From Epichloe hybrida (taxonomy: Eukaryota; Ascomycota; Sordariomycetes; Hypocreales; Clavicipitaceae), in contig JAFEKR010000019.1 of NCBI GenBank assembly GCA_019022495.1, positions 496,001 through 560,000 of the forward strand: a stretch of 64,000 nt of DNA, read 5' to 3'. Positions 23,482-34,610 of the stretch are shown piece by piece. Every line of letters starts with the position of its first letter. Positions within the stretch are counted from its first letter, which is position 1. Below the pieces are notes generated by a model. The model saw nothing but the letters and a program-made list of their open reading frames with translations, had not been told where the DNA came from and did no database searches. Position numbers and translations under genes: made by a program.

Positions 23482-25515
23482 ACGGTCGTCGTCGCCGGCG
23501 GTTGCGGCACGGTCCTGTACTCCAAGTCCAACAAGAACCTCTCGCACAACGTGGCCGCGGTGCCGGTCCGGCGCGACGCCCGCGGCAACATCACGCCCCC
23601 GTCCTTCCCGGCCGTCAGGAGCCGGGCCGAGCAGCTCGCTGATCTGAGGCGGCACGACGGCCGAGGGGGCGGCGAGACGGAATACGACTTGCTCATCGTG
23701 GGCGGCGGGGCCACGGGGACGGGCATCGCCCTCGACGCCGTCACGCGCGGTCTCAAGGTCGCCCTCGTCGAGCGCGACGACTTCTCGGCCGGGGCCAGCT
23801 CCAAGAGCACCAAGCTCGTCCACGGCGGCGTGCGGTACCTCGAAAAGGCCGTCTGGAACCTCGACTACCCGCAGCTGGAGCTCGTCATCGAGGCGCTCCG
23901 CGAGCGGAGGGGCTTCCTCAACATCGCGCCGCACCTGTCGAGGTCGCTGCCCATCCTGCTGCCGCTGCAGAGCTGGCTCCAGGCGCCGTACCTCTGGGCC
24001 GGCTGCAAGATGTACGACCTGCTCGCCGGGTCGCAGGGCCTCGAGAGCTCGTACCTCGTCAGCCGGGCCAGGGCCATCGAGTCGTTCCCCCTCCTCAAGC
24101 GCGACAACCTCGTCGGCGCCCTGGTCTACTACGACGGCCAGCACAACGACTCCCGCATGAATGTCTCGCTGGCGCTGACGTCGTCCCTGTTCGGCGCCAC
24201 GGTCCTGAACCACGTCGAGGTGACGGCCCTGGAGAAGGATGTCGGCGGCAAGATCTGCGGCGCCAAGGTCCGCGACTTGATGGCTGGCGAAGGCGGCGAC
24301 GGCGACGGCAGCCAAGGCGGCGAGGCATTCACGGTGCGCGCCAAGGGCGTCATCAACGCCACGGGTCCCTTCACCGATGCCATCGAGCGCATGGACGATG
24401 CTCGGCGCAGGCAGATCGTGGCCCCGGCCTCGGGCGCGCACGTCATGCTGCCGGGCAACCTGTGCCCCAAGGGCATGGGCATCCTGGATGCTGCCACGTC
24501 GGACGGCCGCGTCGTCTTCGTCCTGCCCTGGCAGGGCATGACGGTCGCGGGGACGACGGACAAGGCGTGCGAGGTGGAAACGGAGCCCGTCGCCCGCGAG
24601 GACGACGTGGATTTCATCCTCAACGAGGTCAGCAAGTTGCTGGCGCCCGAGAGCCGTCTCACGCGCGACCATGTTCTCGCCACGTGGTCCGGCATCCGTC
24701 CCCTCGTGCGCGACCCCAAGGCCGGCAACACCGAGTCCCTCGTCCGCTCCCACCTCGTCACCGTCTCGGCCTCGGGCCTCCTCACCTGCGCGGGCGGCAA
24801 ATGGACCACGTACCGCCAGATGGCGCAGGACGCCGTCGACGAGGCCATCTCGACGTTCAACCTCGTCCCCCGCTCCGTCGCCCTCCCCGACATCAGCGGC
24901 TACGGCCTCCCCGGGTCCATCACAAACGGCACCTGCAAGACGCTGACCACGCCCGTCCTCGGCGCCCACGGCTACTCGACCTCGCTGGCCTCGCAGCTCA
25001 TGGAACTGCATCCCATCGACGCCGACGTCGCCCACCACCTCGCCACCAACTACGGCGACCGCGCCTGGGCCGTCCTCGACCTCGCCCTCGCCTCCTCGCG
25101 CGGCTCCTCGACCGCCCGCCTGGCCCCGTCCTTCCCCTTCATCGAGGCCGAGCTCCGCCACGCCGCCCGCTCCGAGGCCGCGTGCACGGCCGCCGATGCC
25201 ATCTCCCGCCGAACCAGGCTCGCCTTCCTGGACGTCGACGCCGCTCTGCACGCGCTGCCCCGCGTCATCGACGTGCTGGCCGAGGAGCTTCACTGGGGCG
25301 AGGCCCGCAAGCAGCATGAGTGGACGGCCACGCTGAGATTCATGCGCTCCATGGGCCTCGACGAGGACCGCCTGGGCGTCACGAGGGAAGAAGTCGAAAG
25401 CGGGCGTGTCAGGGCTCGCAAGGGCCAAGGGGAGACGGGCAGTCGCTCCGGCATCGAGAGCCCCGCCGTGCCGGAACTGGAAAGCGGTGCATTGTCGAGG
25501 GACGCCGCTGCGTAG
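23416..25515 (+). CDS. gut2: Mitochondrial FAD-dependent glycerol-3-phosphate dehydrogenase
   Basis: Intronless, 699 residues. The N-terminus is basic (MASRLTKLWRR) followed by a nine-Ala run and a hydrophobic stretch to ~residue 36, as expected for import to and anchoring at the inner mitochondrial membrane. The FAD-binding Rossmann motif DLLIVGGGATGTG is at ~91-103, and the family segment SSKSTKLVHGGVRYLE at ~128-143. The C-terminal domain of the GlpD/Gut2 family follows. The enzyme oxidises sn-glycerol-3-phosphate to dihydroxyacetone phosphate and passes electrons to ubiquinone. It completes the pathway begun by the porin and kinase in this window. Third-codon positions are extremely GC-rich, which creates long false frames on the opposite strand. 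The length is normal for filamentous fungi. Confidence 0.95.
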
Positions 25516-26437
25516 GTGCGCAACGTCTACTCATTTTTCATTTTTCATTTTTCTTTATATCTCGGGAACCACACCTTGTTTTGAGGTAGCAGAGTTGGTT
25601 CAACAAGGGTTATATACATTAGCATGGCGTCTCATCTCGTCCGGGTATCCGAGAGCGGCGCTCAAGTAGAAGCTAGGTAGTCCAGCCTGGCTATTCCAAA
25701 TATACATTAGAAATGCCGAAACCAGCCGTGGCTCCGTGGCTCCGTGGCTCCGGCTAGCAATGTGATAACGGCCGTTGAGTTCCCCCGCCACCTCGTTGCG
25801 GCACTCTGGCGGTGCTGCGCTGCGCGTTGGCCCTCTTGAACATCGGCATCGCCTTGTTTCCATCTTCTTTTTCCATGGTAAATGCACGGACGTGTGCGTG
25901 CGTCTTCTGCAGAAAACCCACTTCCCTCATGCCAGCTGGGATTTACGCTGACCCCGTGGGGATACCCGTGGGAATACCCGTGGGGATAGAGCTGCGTCAA
26001 CATGGTCACGGCAAGCCCCGGGTGTCTACGACAGACAGGAACGAACTGTTGAGATGGCCGGGAGAGCAAATGGGCAAAAGTAGAGGGACATGGCCTCGTG
26101 GACTTTTGCGGGGCCGCACTTCACTTTACACTACGGAGCACGAGTAATAAGGCATTGTCTACTCATTTCGGATTCGGAATACCGGTTAATACACTGGGCA
26201 CGCGCCAAGTATGGGGCCCAGAACACGGTGGCCATAATGAACAATTGTTGGCCGTGCCTCAATCTCAATGGGCGGCTAATATCCCAAAAAATGAGGATTC
26301 CGCGCTTGGGCCAACGCAGGGCCCATCACCCCCCATGACGAGGGAACTTGTCTTTCCCGTTGAATCCGTAACAGCATTGAATAACTGCACATGTAATCGC
26401 GTTTCCCGTCTCCCAGACAAGACAAGACAAGACGGCC
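25516..26437. other. Intergenic interval downstream of gut2
   Basis: 0.9 kb with no supported gene. Contains short direct repeats (GTGGCTCCG around 25728-25752, GGGATACCCGTGGGAATACCC around 25960-25985). Confidence 0.6.
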
Positions 26438-28491
26438 ATGAAGACGACCCGCCCAGGAATGTCGACGCCTCTTGTGCCGCGACGCAGTCGGTGTCTGCAC
26501 CCGCGCCTCACGATTCGTCTAGCGGCGCTTGGGCTGATCGTTGGCGGAATCTTCCTGTACTCGAGACAGTCGGTCCACCAGAGACGGATATCTTCGCCCT
26601 TTAATCGCGGGTTCGGGCAGGAACAGCTGTCTGAAAGCTCGCAGCGAGTATCGTGTCACGGTCCGCGTGGCGCGCTGCTGTCGCATAGCCCCGACGATGA
26701 GCTTCGCTACGGGCATCTGAGCGAAATTTGTAAGATGCCACGGTTTTCCATTTGCCGAAATCTCCCTTTGCGTTTCTCGTATTTTTTTTATGTTCTTTTT
26801 TTCGTATTTTTAAAAAAAAAAAAAATAGCTGATAGGTTTCGTGAATAGCATATCCCACCCCGTTCCTGGGGTCACATCGTGCACTTGGCGCTGAGCAGAC
26901 ATGGATGACAGCCGACGGACGATACGGCCCATATGGATTCGGGGACGACACGGACAAGAACAATCGCTCCAGAGTAGATTGGGACCAAGTGAAATGGGGA
27001 CATTTACAGAACGACTGCTTCGAGAGAAACAGGCACAGGTTTCCAGCAACCTCGATTTCACCCGGAAACCTGACGACCGAACCCAGATTGTCTTGGAAGA
27101 ATGAGACGAAAATCGGGGCCACCAGCCTAGACCCGAATTCTGTAAACGCCACCCGACGAACCGTCTTGCTTCTTCGGGCCTGGTCAACATTTGAGTACAA
27201 ACCTCAGAATCTATGGAACATTCGCGCCTTGATTGCCGAGGCCGCGCTAAGGACCGGTGGCCAGTACTCCGTGGTTCTCTTCGTGCATGTTCAGGACAGG
27301 TCGATGAACATATTCCAGTCGCGGGAAAACTATGACGCTGCTTTCCGCGCAGCCAACATTCCTCCGGAACTACAGTCGATTGCTGTTCTGTGGGATGACC
27401 ACTTGCTTGAGTCGTGGTATGACAAGATTCAAGAACATGCGTGAGTCAACGGCAAAAAAAGCTTCATTCCCAACCCCCTGACTCTTCTGAGCCTCGGAAA
27501 CTAAAAACGGTGGGGTGCCGTGTATTTCCGCCCACAACACAACAGTACAATCTTCCAGTCGAACCAACCTGTTCAGCTTTTCGCGCTGCACTATCCCGAG
27601 TTTGATCATTACTGGCAAATCGAGATGGACCAGTGGTTTCTAGGCGACGCCGGCAAGTACCTAGACGCCGTGTCTGCCTTTGCGCGTGACGAGCCTCGCA
27701 AGCAGGCCCTCGAGCGGGCGACGTACGCGTTCAACGACGACATATACGGCACGTATCATGACTTCATCGGCAAAGTCGACGTGGCCAACAATGGCACGTC
27801 CCGAGCCTGGGGCGCCGTAGAGATCCCCGACATCAAGCCGATTGGAGAGATGCCTCCGATGGCGAACCCGGCGGATGACAGCAACTTTACCTGGGGCGTC
27901 GGCGAGGAAGCAGACCTGGTGGTTCCCAGCTTCTGCGCCGACGTGCTGCAGACGAAGTGGTGGATATTCTCCTCGTGGATCATAGGCTTCACACAGGGAC
28001 AGGACACACCGAGGTGGTTCTGCCCCCCCGCCATGATGCGCGCGAGCAGGCGTCTCCTCCTGGCTGTCCACCAGGCTCAACACGATCAAGGAATGGTCCT
28101 CCCCAGTGAAGCCACTCTGCCGTCATGGGCACTCTGGCATGGTTTGAAGCTGAGCTATCCGCCGCAGCCAGCTTACATGCGGCCCCATGAGCCGCAGTCC
28201 TCGGACTGGAAGGATGAATGGACGCGCGACTCGACCCAGTGGCTGAACACGACGGTCACGCCGTGGTTCGGCAACACCACGGATCAGTCGCGGGACGGGC
28301 TCGCGCACGGCGATCCGTCGAGTCGGGCTGACGAGGGGCTGACCTTCTGGTGGACGTCTCATTATCCTCACAAGATCTTCGATGCATGGCTCGCCGGGGA
28401 TGTGGAGGACAAGAGCATGCCGGGGATCCTGGCCGTGCACGAGGGAAAGATATATGCGCCGAACATGGCGATGCATCCTGTAAAGTCATAG
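26438..28491 (+). CDS. DUF3405 family protein with N-terminal membrane anchor
   Basis: I join 26438-26729, 26849-27440 and 27546-28491 (1830 nt, 609 residues; introns 119 and 105 bp). The 119-bp intron contains homopolymer T and A runs. Residues ~24-43 form a single hydrophobic helix after a basic N-terminus (type II signal anchor). The body has the layout of the fungal DUF3405 family: RRTVLLLRAWSTFEYKPQNLWNIRALIAEAALRTGG near the middle, then VVLFVHVQD, and after the second splice LFALHYPEFDHYWQIEMDQWF. The latter segment, with an acidic EMD motif, recalls the metal-binding region of Golgi glycosyltransferases, but the family's activity is not established as far as I know. Several N-x-S/T sites support a secretory-pathway lumenal domain. 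No functional link to the glycerol genes is evident. Confidence 0.75.
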
Positions 28492-29112
28492 TGGCACGGG
28501 GTATACAGGGAAAATGGGGCTTATCCTTGAGTATTGGATAGTGCACTTGTATGAACCAGTCAATATTCCTAGCATCTTTTCCCCCTGGACAAACAAGATA
28601 TCGGAGAGCAAAGTGCCGCGAAGGGCCTAAGAATGGGGTCAAGTCCTTGTGAGGGTCGTCGACCTGGACCATGAGAGACCAGGTATAGATGGCCTCGCCT
28701 TTCCCCATGGCATCGGAGAGTGAGTGAAGAAGATTACGGCTGCTGGTGGAAACTGCCGCAAGACCGGTAGTAGGGGAAAACAAGCATGACAGACTGCTTG
28801 TCGCCAGGTAGGCAACGCCTATTCGATGACTTTTAGCATGATACTCCGTATTTGGAGCGAAGAGAAGAAGCGAGCAGCGCCGCTGGCATCAGTCCAAGGG
28901 ATTTTGACGAGACATGGCTGACATTTGTTTGTGATCCATGTGTTGGGGTCGACGGCCCCGGTTCCTGACTGGACGGGTCGACATCACGTGATTGGATTGC
29001 CAGGGTACCTGGCTGAAGGTCACCGATTCCGAACCTCGCTGTGTCACGACTGATTCCCCACGACACAGTACAGTGCCCTCAGGAGGGACAAGAAGCAGGG
29101 ACTGGACTGTGG
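28492..29112. other. Intergenic, nothing seen
   Basis: 621 bp between two + strand genes. No domain-bearing frame; a 5' UTR or small first exon of the downstream gene could be here. Confidence 0.5.
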
Positions 29113-30354
29113 ATGGTCGGCAATGTTAGCTTCACAAAAACCGAGGAATCAGAGCTCCAGTTGTACGCTCACCACTCTATGGCGCCGACGGTGGACGGAG
29201 GGCAGCCAGGGTATAACACGGCACTCATTCCCTCCTTCAGTGCGGCCGACCAAGACTCTTCAGCTGTCCCGCCAATCTCTCCGGAGGTCGAAACTTGCCC
29301 GATAGGCGAGAAAGGTCACAATGACCCACAAACGCCTCGACAACACGATTCCGAAGACAGCAGCGATATAGCAGACAACCACAGGCCGCATACACGAGAC
29401 AACTCTGGAACTCGGGTGTCTGCGCACAATAAAATGTCAGCAACGAAAGACACAAACCAAGATAACCTGGGTATACAATGCGTACAAAAGCCTCAGCATC
29501 CTCTGAGCACTCGGGATCCTTCCCGTCCAGAATATCCTGTCGACGGCGGCTCGGCTGAAAGCACACATGGGGACTTGTCCTCTTGTACCGACAAAAGCCT
29601 TATCGCTCAACAAGAAGTCCGATTTGGCACTGCGATCGACCTTGCGACGGAAGTTGACGAGACTAGCAGATCGGCGGAATATTGTGGCAACGCGCAAAGC
29701 CCCAGTGTGGCAGAGCTTCCTGCCGAGCACCGCATCGAAGACAGTGGCTGCACAGCAAGCCGTGCCAGCACCGAACTCCCGGACATCGAGGAAGTCTGCG
29801 ACAGGTATCGCCGCTTGACTGGTGCGGGGTCTGGAGCGCAGTTCCAGAGCCAACCCCAAATTCCTCCTCCTGAGGTGATAGACTTGACCATGAGTGACGA
29901 CGATGATGTCCGCAACAGACCTGACGGCGCCAACTCAAAGCAGCGATCGCATTCGGACGACGACGATCTTGGCCAAAGGCAGCGCAGGAAGAGGGCTCAG
30001 CAGCCGGTCAGTAGGAGGAGCAAGAGATTGGAAGCTACGCTTGCCGCTTATCTTCCGGTTACCATCATGGTAACTGTTGAGGGCTCCATTGCTGCGTTCA
30101 AGTGGGATGAGCGCCTCGGGAGGTGGCATAATTTACGCACGTATCAGCACTGGGATGTATCCGAGCTTCTTGAGAATTTGGTACATGTGCAAGTTGCTAA
30201 GGAGACTGATCACTTCGGGGCCCACTCGATCAAGAATGGTTCACAGTGGAAGGGGTCTGACATTGCTGGAAGGACCCTGCATTTCGAGCACGCTGAGATC
30301 ATGCGCATGATCTCTGATCATCGCACAGGAGAACTCGCTTGTCTAGCGTGGTGA
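29113..30354 (+). CDS. Unknown protein with SUMO-interaction-like motif and basic nuclear signal
   Basis: 413 residues from the ATG at 29113. The frame is open upstream to 29041 without an ATG, so an upstream exon is possible. The N-terminal ~250 residues are polar and look disordered. Residues 255-265 read VIDLTMSDDDD, a textbook SUMO-interacting motif: a hydrophobic VIDL core followed by a Ser and acids. A second acidic run (DDDD, 282-285) precedes a basic cluster (RQRRKRAQQPVSRRSKR, ~289-305) fit for nuclear import or DNA/RNA contact. The C-terminal ~105 residues are folded-looking (VTIMVTVEGSIAAFKW, WDVSELLENLVHV) and match no family I can name. A role in the nucleus in a SUMO-dependent complex is an inference from these motifs only. 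Confidence 0.65.
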   Translation: MVGNVSFTKTEESELQLYAHHSMAPTVDGGQPGYNTALIPSFSAADQDSSAVPPISPEVETCPIGEKGHNDPQTPRQHDSEDSSDIADNHRPHTRDNSGTRVSAHNKMSATKDTNQDNLGIQCVQKPQHPLSTRDPSRPEYPVDGGSAESTHGDLSSCTDKSLIAQQEVRFGTAIDLATEVDETSRSAEYCGNAQSPSVAELPAEHRIEDSGCTASRASTELPDIEEVCDRYRRLTGAGSGAQFQSQPQIPPPEVIDLTMSDDDDVRNRPDGANSKQRSHSDDDDLGQRQRRKRAQQPVSRRSKRLEATLAAYLPVTIMVTVEGSIAAFKWDERLGRWHNLRTYQHWDVSELLENLVHVQVAKETDHFGAHSIKNGSQWKGSDIAGRTLHFEHAEIMRMISDHRTGELACLAW

Positions 30355-31053
30355 AAGTTCAGTATTAGCTTACAATAGACATTGGTCTTGTACCTTTGCC
30401 TACATTCCCTCGGTCCGCAGGGCTCTCAGCCGCGGCATGAAACCTCCACCAGCGGTCGACTTCTATACGCGCCTTGCTACCTAGGAGTGTCCTTGCGGTA
30501 TCCCGCCATGTCAGAGTGTGCAGATGGACAGCGCTCAGAAGACCGTTGTACCGCCAGAAACGTTCGAGCGGTGCGTTTACTCACGAAGCGCCAAGAATAT
30601 GTTGAAGGGCAGCGGGCCAGCAACCAGTGTGATCTACCTGCATCCGGCGGCAACTTTGCTTCATGCTAGCGGCTATTGATACGATGTGATTGGTTTTACT
30701 AGCGCTTTTAGCACGGCTGGTACGTACCTTTTCTTGGATCGACAAAGCCCCTGGCTGTGCGTTAAGGCTGGAAAGTGGGCCTAAAGCAATGCAATCTGCT
30801 TCGTTAGCATCTTCCTCCGTCCAGATCATCTCATTAGCTACAGTCAGGACCTCACGGCCAGCAAGGGATACAGAGGTGAGCCCGATACTCTTTGATGATA
30901 CACGTCACGAGGATCTACTAACCTCCGATTCAAGGAGCAAGGGGAGTTCTAGTCTACGGACTCTCGCGACGTGTTCACCACTCTTCGTTGATATTTCCAG
31001 CTCTCCCAACTCCCGATCCTTCTGTGACCGCTATGCCACTTAATGAAATCTAG
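30355..31053. other. Intergenic / degenerate sequence
   Basis: About 0.7 kb with no supported gene. A short open frame at 30690-31043 shows no domain. Confidence 0.5.
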
Positions 31054-31759
31054 TACCCTCCAGGATTTAGGCTTAAAGATGTTATAGCATGGGGGAGCAC
31101 TGGGCTTGTTCTGGATGCGACCACACAAACTATCATCAAAACACCTTTTAATAACGAATTCCGCCTATCAATCTAGAGAGAAAGACTGATCTACAAGAGG
31201 CTTACCGAGCTCGGGGGACATGACAGGATACTGCCATACTATGGTGGTGTTGATGGAGGGGGAATTCGCCTTAGATACGCCTTAAAGCATGACTTGCAGT
31301 CTTTTATCCAAGAACAGAACAGTCTGGACCTCCGCCTCCGCCTGCGTTAGATAATTCAGCTTGCCGAAACTCTTGATTTCATCCACAGTGCTGGAATTAT
31401 CCATGGTGATCTGATGATATTAAATATATTCTTGGACGACAGACTCAACCTCAAGCTTGCTAATTTTGCAGGATTATTAATTAACTCAGAGCCCCTCCTA
31501 GTTACTATCACCATCAGTCATGAGTATCCGGGCGATCTATTATCTACACAAGGAGATATCTTCGCGTTTGGATCAGCCATGTATGAAATTATGACTCGCG
31601 AAAGGCCGTATTCCTCACTGAGTGAGGTTGACACCCGGATGCGATACCAGAACAAGGAGTTTCCAGACGTTGCCTCCTTAGGCAGCTTAGGGCATGTTAT
31701 CAGGGCATGCTGGGAAGGCAGCTACAGAAACAGCAAGGCTTTAGCGAAAGATCTCAAAG
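31054..31759 (+). pseudogene. Protein-kinase-domain pseudogene (HGDL type)
   Basis: One + strand frame reads as a kinase fold. A glycine-loop-like AWGSTGLVLDAT is followed by IIKTP (possible beta-3 Lys), then HSAGIIHGDLMILNIFL in place of the HRDL..N catalytic loop. LANFAG stands where DFG is expected, and a GDIFAFGSAMYEIMTRERPY segment corresponds to the helix F region. Two in-frame TAG codons (31174-31176 and 31348-31350) break it, and a third TAG (31051-31053) stands just before. All could come from CAG by C-to-T. A GTAAGT donor follows at 31760. The DFG Asp is also lost (N), consistent with G-to-A. Fungal genomes carry many such HGDL kinases. This one lies next to the AT-rich block and appears dead. 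Confidence 0.75.
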
Positions 31760-33030
31760 GTAAGTGGTTAAAACACATTCCTCTATACAGTAGCTAATTC
31801 CCAGCCGTCGATACATTTCTTTATGTATGCACTGCTGCGACCAACGCATGAGGCTTTCTAAGCGTTGCGTTGGCACGCTTTGCAGCGTGTCTGCCAGACT
31901 CCCCTTCATGCAGTCCCGTACCCAATAGCGATGCGCCATAGTGACGGCAAGCATGCGCAAACCATTGGGAAGCGCGGGTCGCCGTAGTGCTCGATGACAT
32001 CGACCTTTTCCACTCCACGGCGCAGGCCCTGGAACTGCAACCCTTGGGTGGCGACAGGCACTTCATTTCCCACAAAGAAGTGGCTCCGCGCTCACGTTGC
32101 CATGCGGCTGCATAGTGAGGTATTATTGTGCGTGACAGGTCATGCAAATATCACTGGGATGCAGCACAAGACCACGTCAGCAAGGCGTAGGGACTCAGAG
32201 GTACTTAATCGAAACCTCGGGGGAGGCAGCACTTTATCAAGGAGCAATGGCTCTCTTTCTTGACATAGGGAGGTTAGACAACGCTGGTCTCGAACAGTAT
32301 CAGGAATGCTCATCAGACTTTGCCTTGTGCTCCGATCAAAGTCATCTGATCTCCCCAGCTTCTCCTAGCAGATAGGGAACGACAACCAGTCCTCAAATAC
32401 GTTCAGATAAGGGACTAGACTTTATGCGCCAGTGCCTATTTGTGAACCCTTGTCATCAACATAGGAAGGCCTTGGACTGGACGTGTCAAAGTACGTTCCC
32501 GAGTCGTGATGCGAAGGCAGTCTCCAAGTATCGAGATCCCCTCCCAAAGTCTCCGTAGCTGCTCGATAAGGTAAGCTAAGTGACTAGTCAGGATAGAGCC
32601 AAAAACATACCCTCTATTCTTCGTTTTTTGCTAGGTAGTAGTCGCAGACCTTGGACTTGTCCTATAACCAGACCCAAAGAGTACCAAGCCTTGTCAGCGT
32701 CGTCCTGGCACAAATCAGTCCCCAAGGAGTCGTTGATTTGCTCAATGCTATCTTCAATCAGTGGGAGACACGAAGTGCTGGCATGTGGCATAATCTCACC
32801 TATACAGAGGCCCGGTAATGATTTGAAGCATAAATAGAACTAAGAAGGATATGTGGTCCTGTGTTTCTCCATTCTTTAGTCAAAGGATTTTCATAATGCC
32901 ATGGTCACTACATACCACCTGAGATCCTTGCATAATGATCTCTATCACACCTACCGTGCCCCTAGTTATACCAGCCTAACAGTGTCAGGAAGAGCTCCCT
33001 AAAGCATCGGATATGTGAATGCTAGTCGCA
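31760..33030. other. Transition zone, no supported gene
   Basis: Base composition is still balanced. Several overlapping open frames (31821-32147 minus, 31994-32375 plus, 32580-32837 plus) show no domain. Composition changes sharply to AT-rich at about 33030. Confidence 0.5.
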
Positions 33031-33549
33031 CATTAACTAGGATATAACATTAGTAAAGATAAATATATTAGAAGTACCTTTATAGACTAGTTAGGACTAA
33101 AGTATACTATATACCTTTTAGGTATAAAAGTTAGCTACTATTTATACCTTTAATTAATTAAATTAAACACTTTCTATTATTCATTTATACCTTTACTTAA
33201 TAGTTATAAGCCTAGGTAGCTTCTATTATTAAATTTATTATTATCTTTAAAGTTATTAGCTTTATTAGATTAATTTAATTAATGCTTACTAATATTATAA
33301 GATAAATACCCTTATTATATTTGTTAAATCCTTCGGATTTTCATTAGCTTAATCGTGGCCAAAGACTAGACTAATTATAGGTCTAGCAGGATGCACGTAA
33401 TATAATTAGTTATATTAATTTACTACCCCCTTTTTTGCCTTACTTCTAGGTTTTACTTACTTTCCTAGTATCTAAACCTTCTCTCTTTTCTCTCTCTTTC
33501 CTAGAGAGGGGTAATAATAAGGGTTATAATAACACTTATAATATAATTA

Positions 33550-34320
33550 GGCTTCCTAGAAGACCTCTAGCCTATAGCTGCTAAAGTAGCTATTTATATC
33601 TTAAATTAAATGCCTTAAAAGCTACTTAACTAGTAATTACCTAATAAGCGTTAAATTTATGGTTAAGAGAGAATAAGCTTTCATAGAGTTACTTACTAGA
33701 GAAACTAGAAGCCTTATTAATCTATCTTTAAGCCTTTAGTTATAAAGTATTTATAATAATATAAAGTAAGCTTTATAAGGCAGGTCTAAAGCTTACTTAG
33801 AAAGCTTATATTAAATACCTTGCTAGATATATCTCCTCCATATAATATCTAATTTAGGTGCCTATAATAAAGAGAAACTATTAGTTTTTATTAAGCTATA
33901 TTACCTTTAATAAGTCTATCTTCTATACTTAATACCTATGCTCCTTTTCTTTAATAGAATTTAAAGCTTCTAAAGCACTTAATCTATTATATCCTTACCT
34001 AGATATGCTAATCTAGTGTGCTATAGGTTTGTAGGCATTATAGTAATAGTTTTTAGGTCTTATAAATCTCCTTTAATAGTAAAAGCCTCTAATAGGCTTA
34101 AGCCCTCTATACATAGCTATATACTAATAATCTAAGTTTAAAATATCTCCTAATTACCTTTTACTAGGTCTATTACCCTTCTAGTAAGGTTATCTTACCT
34201 TATTCCCTTTTATATAAGTAGCTAAAGAGATATAAGGTTTATAAAGAATAATAGTTAGTACTAAGCCTTTAATAAGGTAAGGGTCTAGCTATTTATTAAG
34301 ATAATCTAAGCTATACTAAC
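33550..34320 (-). mobile_element. Probable Ty1/copia integrase-region fragment
   Basis: The - strand, read through stops, gives a block like the copia GAG-pre-integrase segment (TRLAYLGKDIID) around 34000. Further on is INKASSFSSKQLYES, resembling 'INR.PS..L....PYE.L' of copia integrase. Heavily mutated; the ends were not found. Confidence 0.35.
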
Positions 34321-34341
34321 GCTAAGGGCCTTAGTAATACT

Positions 34342-34610
34342 CAGAGCATCACATTACATTACATTACATTGTGTAATGTTTGTAATGTAATGTAATTATT
34401 ACACATTACATTACATTACACATTACATTACATTACACATTACATTACATTACACATTACATTACCTTACATTACACCCCCCTTTCACACATTACATTAC
34501 ATTACATGTAATTATTTGTAATTATTTGTAATTATTTTTGATTTTTTAATATTAAGGTTTATTTCTTTATTATAAGATATATATAGTTTATAAAATACTT
34601 TATAATATAC
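34342..34610 (+). mobile_element. Left-end fragment of a hAT element
   Basis: Starts CAGAGCATCACATTACATTAC and continues with the ACATT-type subterminal repeats, TGTAATTATT units and a segment (about 34540-34600) nearly identical to the left interior of hAT-2 (about 54835-54900). Homology stops near 34610, and no matching right end with the flanking octamer GTAATACT was found. Confidence 0.7.

Noticed and set aside
23305..25428. 707-residue open frame on the minus strand over gut2
   Set aside because: Shadow of the extreme third-position GC of gut2; low-complexity Ala/Arg/Gly/Asp composition and no domain, while the + strand has a complete family match.
29041..29112. Upstream extension of the SIM-protein frame to 29041
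   Set aside because: It would need GTG as start; eukaryotic initiation favours the first ATG at 29113. An upstream exon remains possible but no clear acceptor was chosen.
31821..32375. Overlapping frames of 77-108 residues right of the kinase pseudogene
   Set aside because: No domain, no consistent splice structure, frames overlap on both strands.
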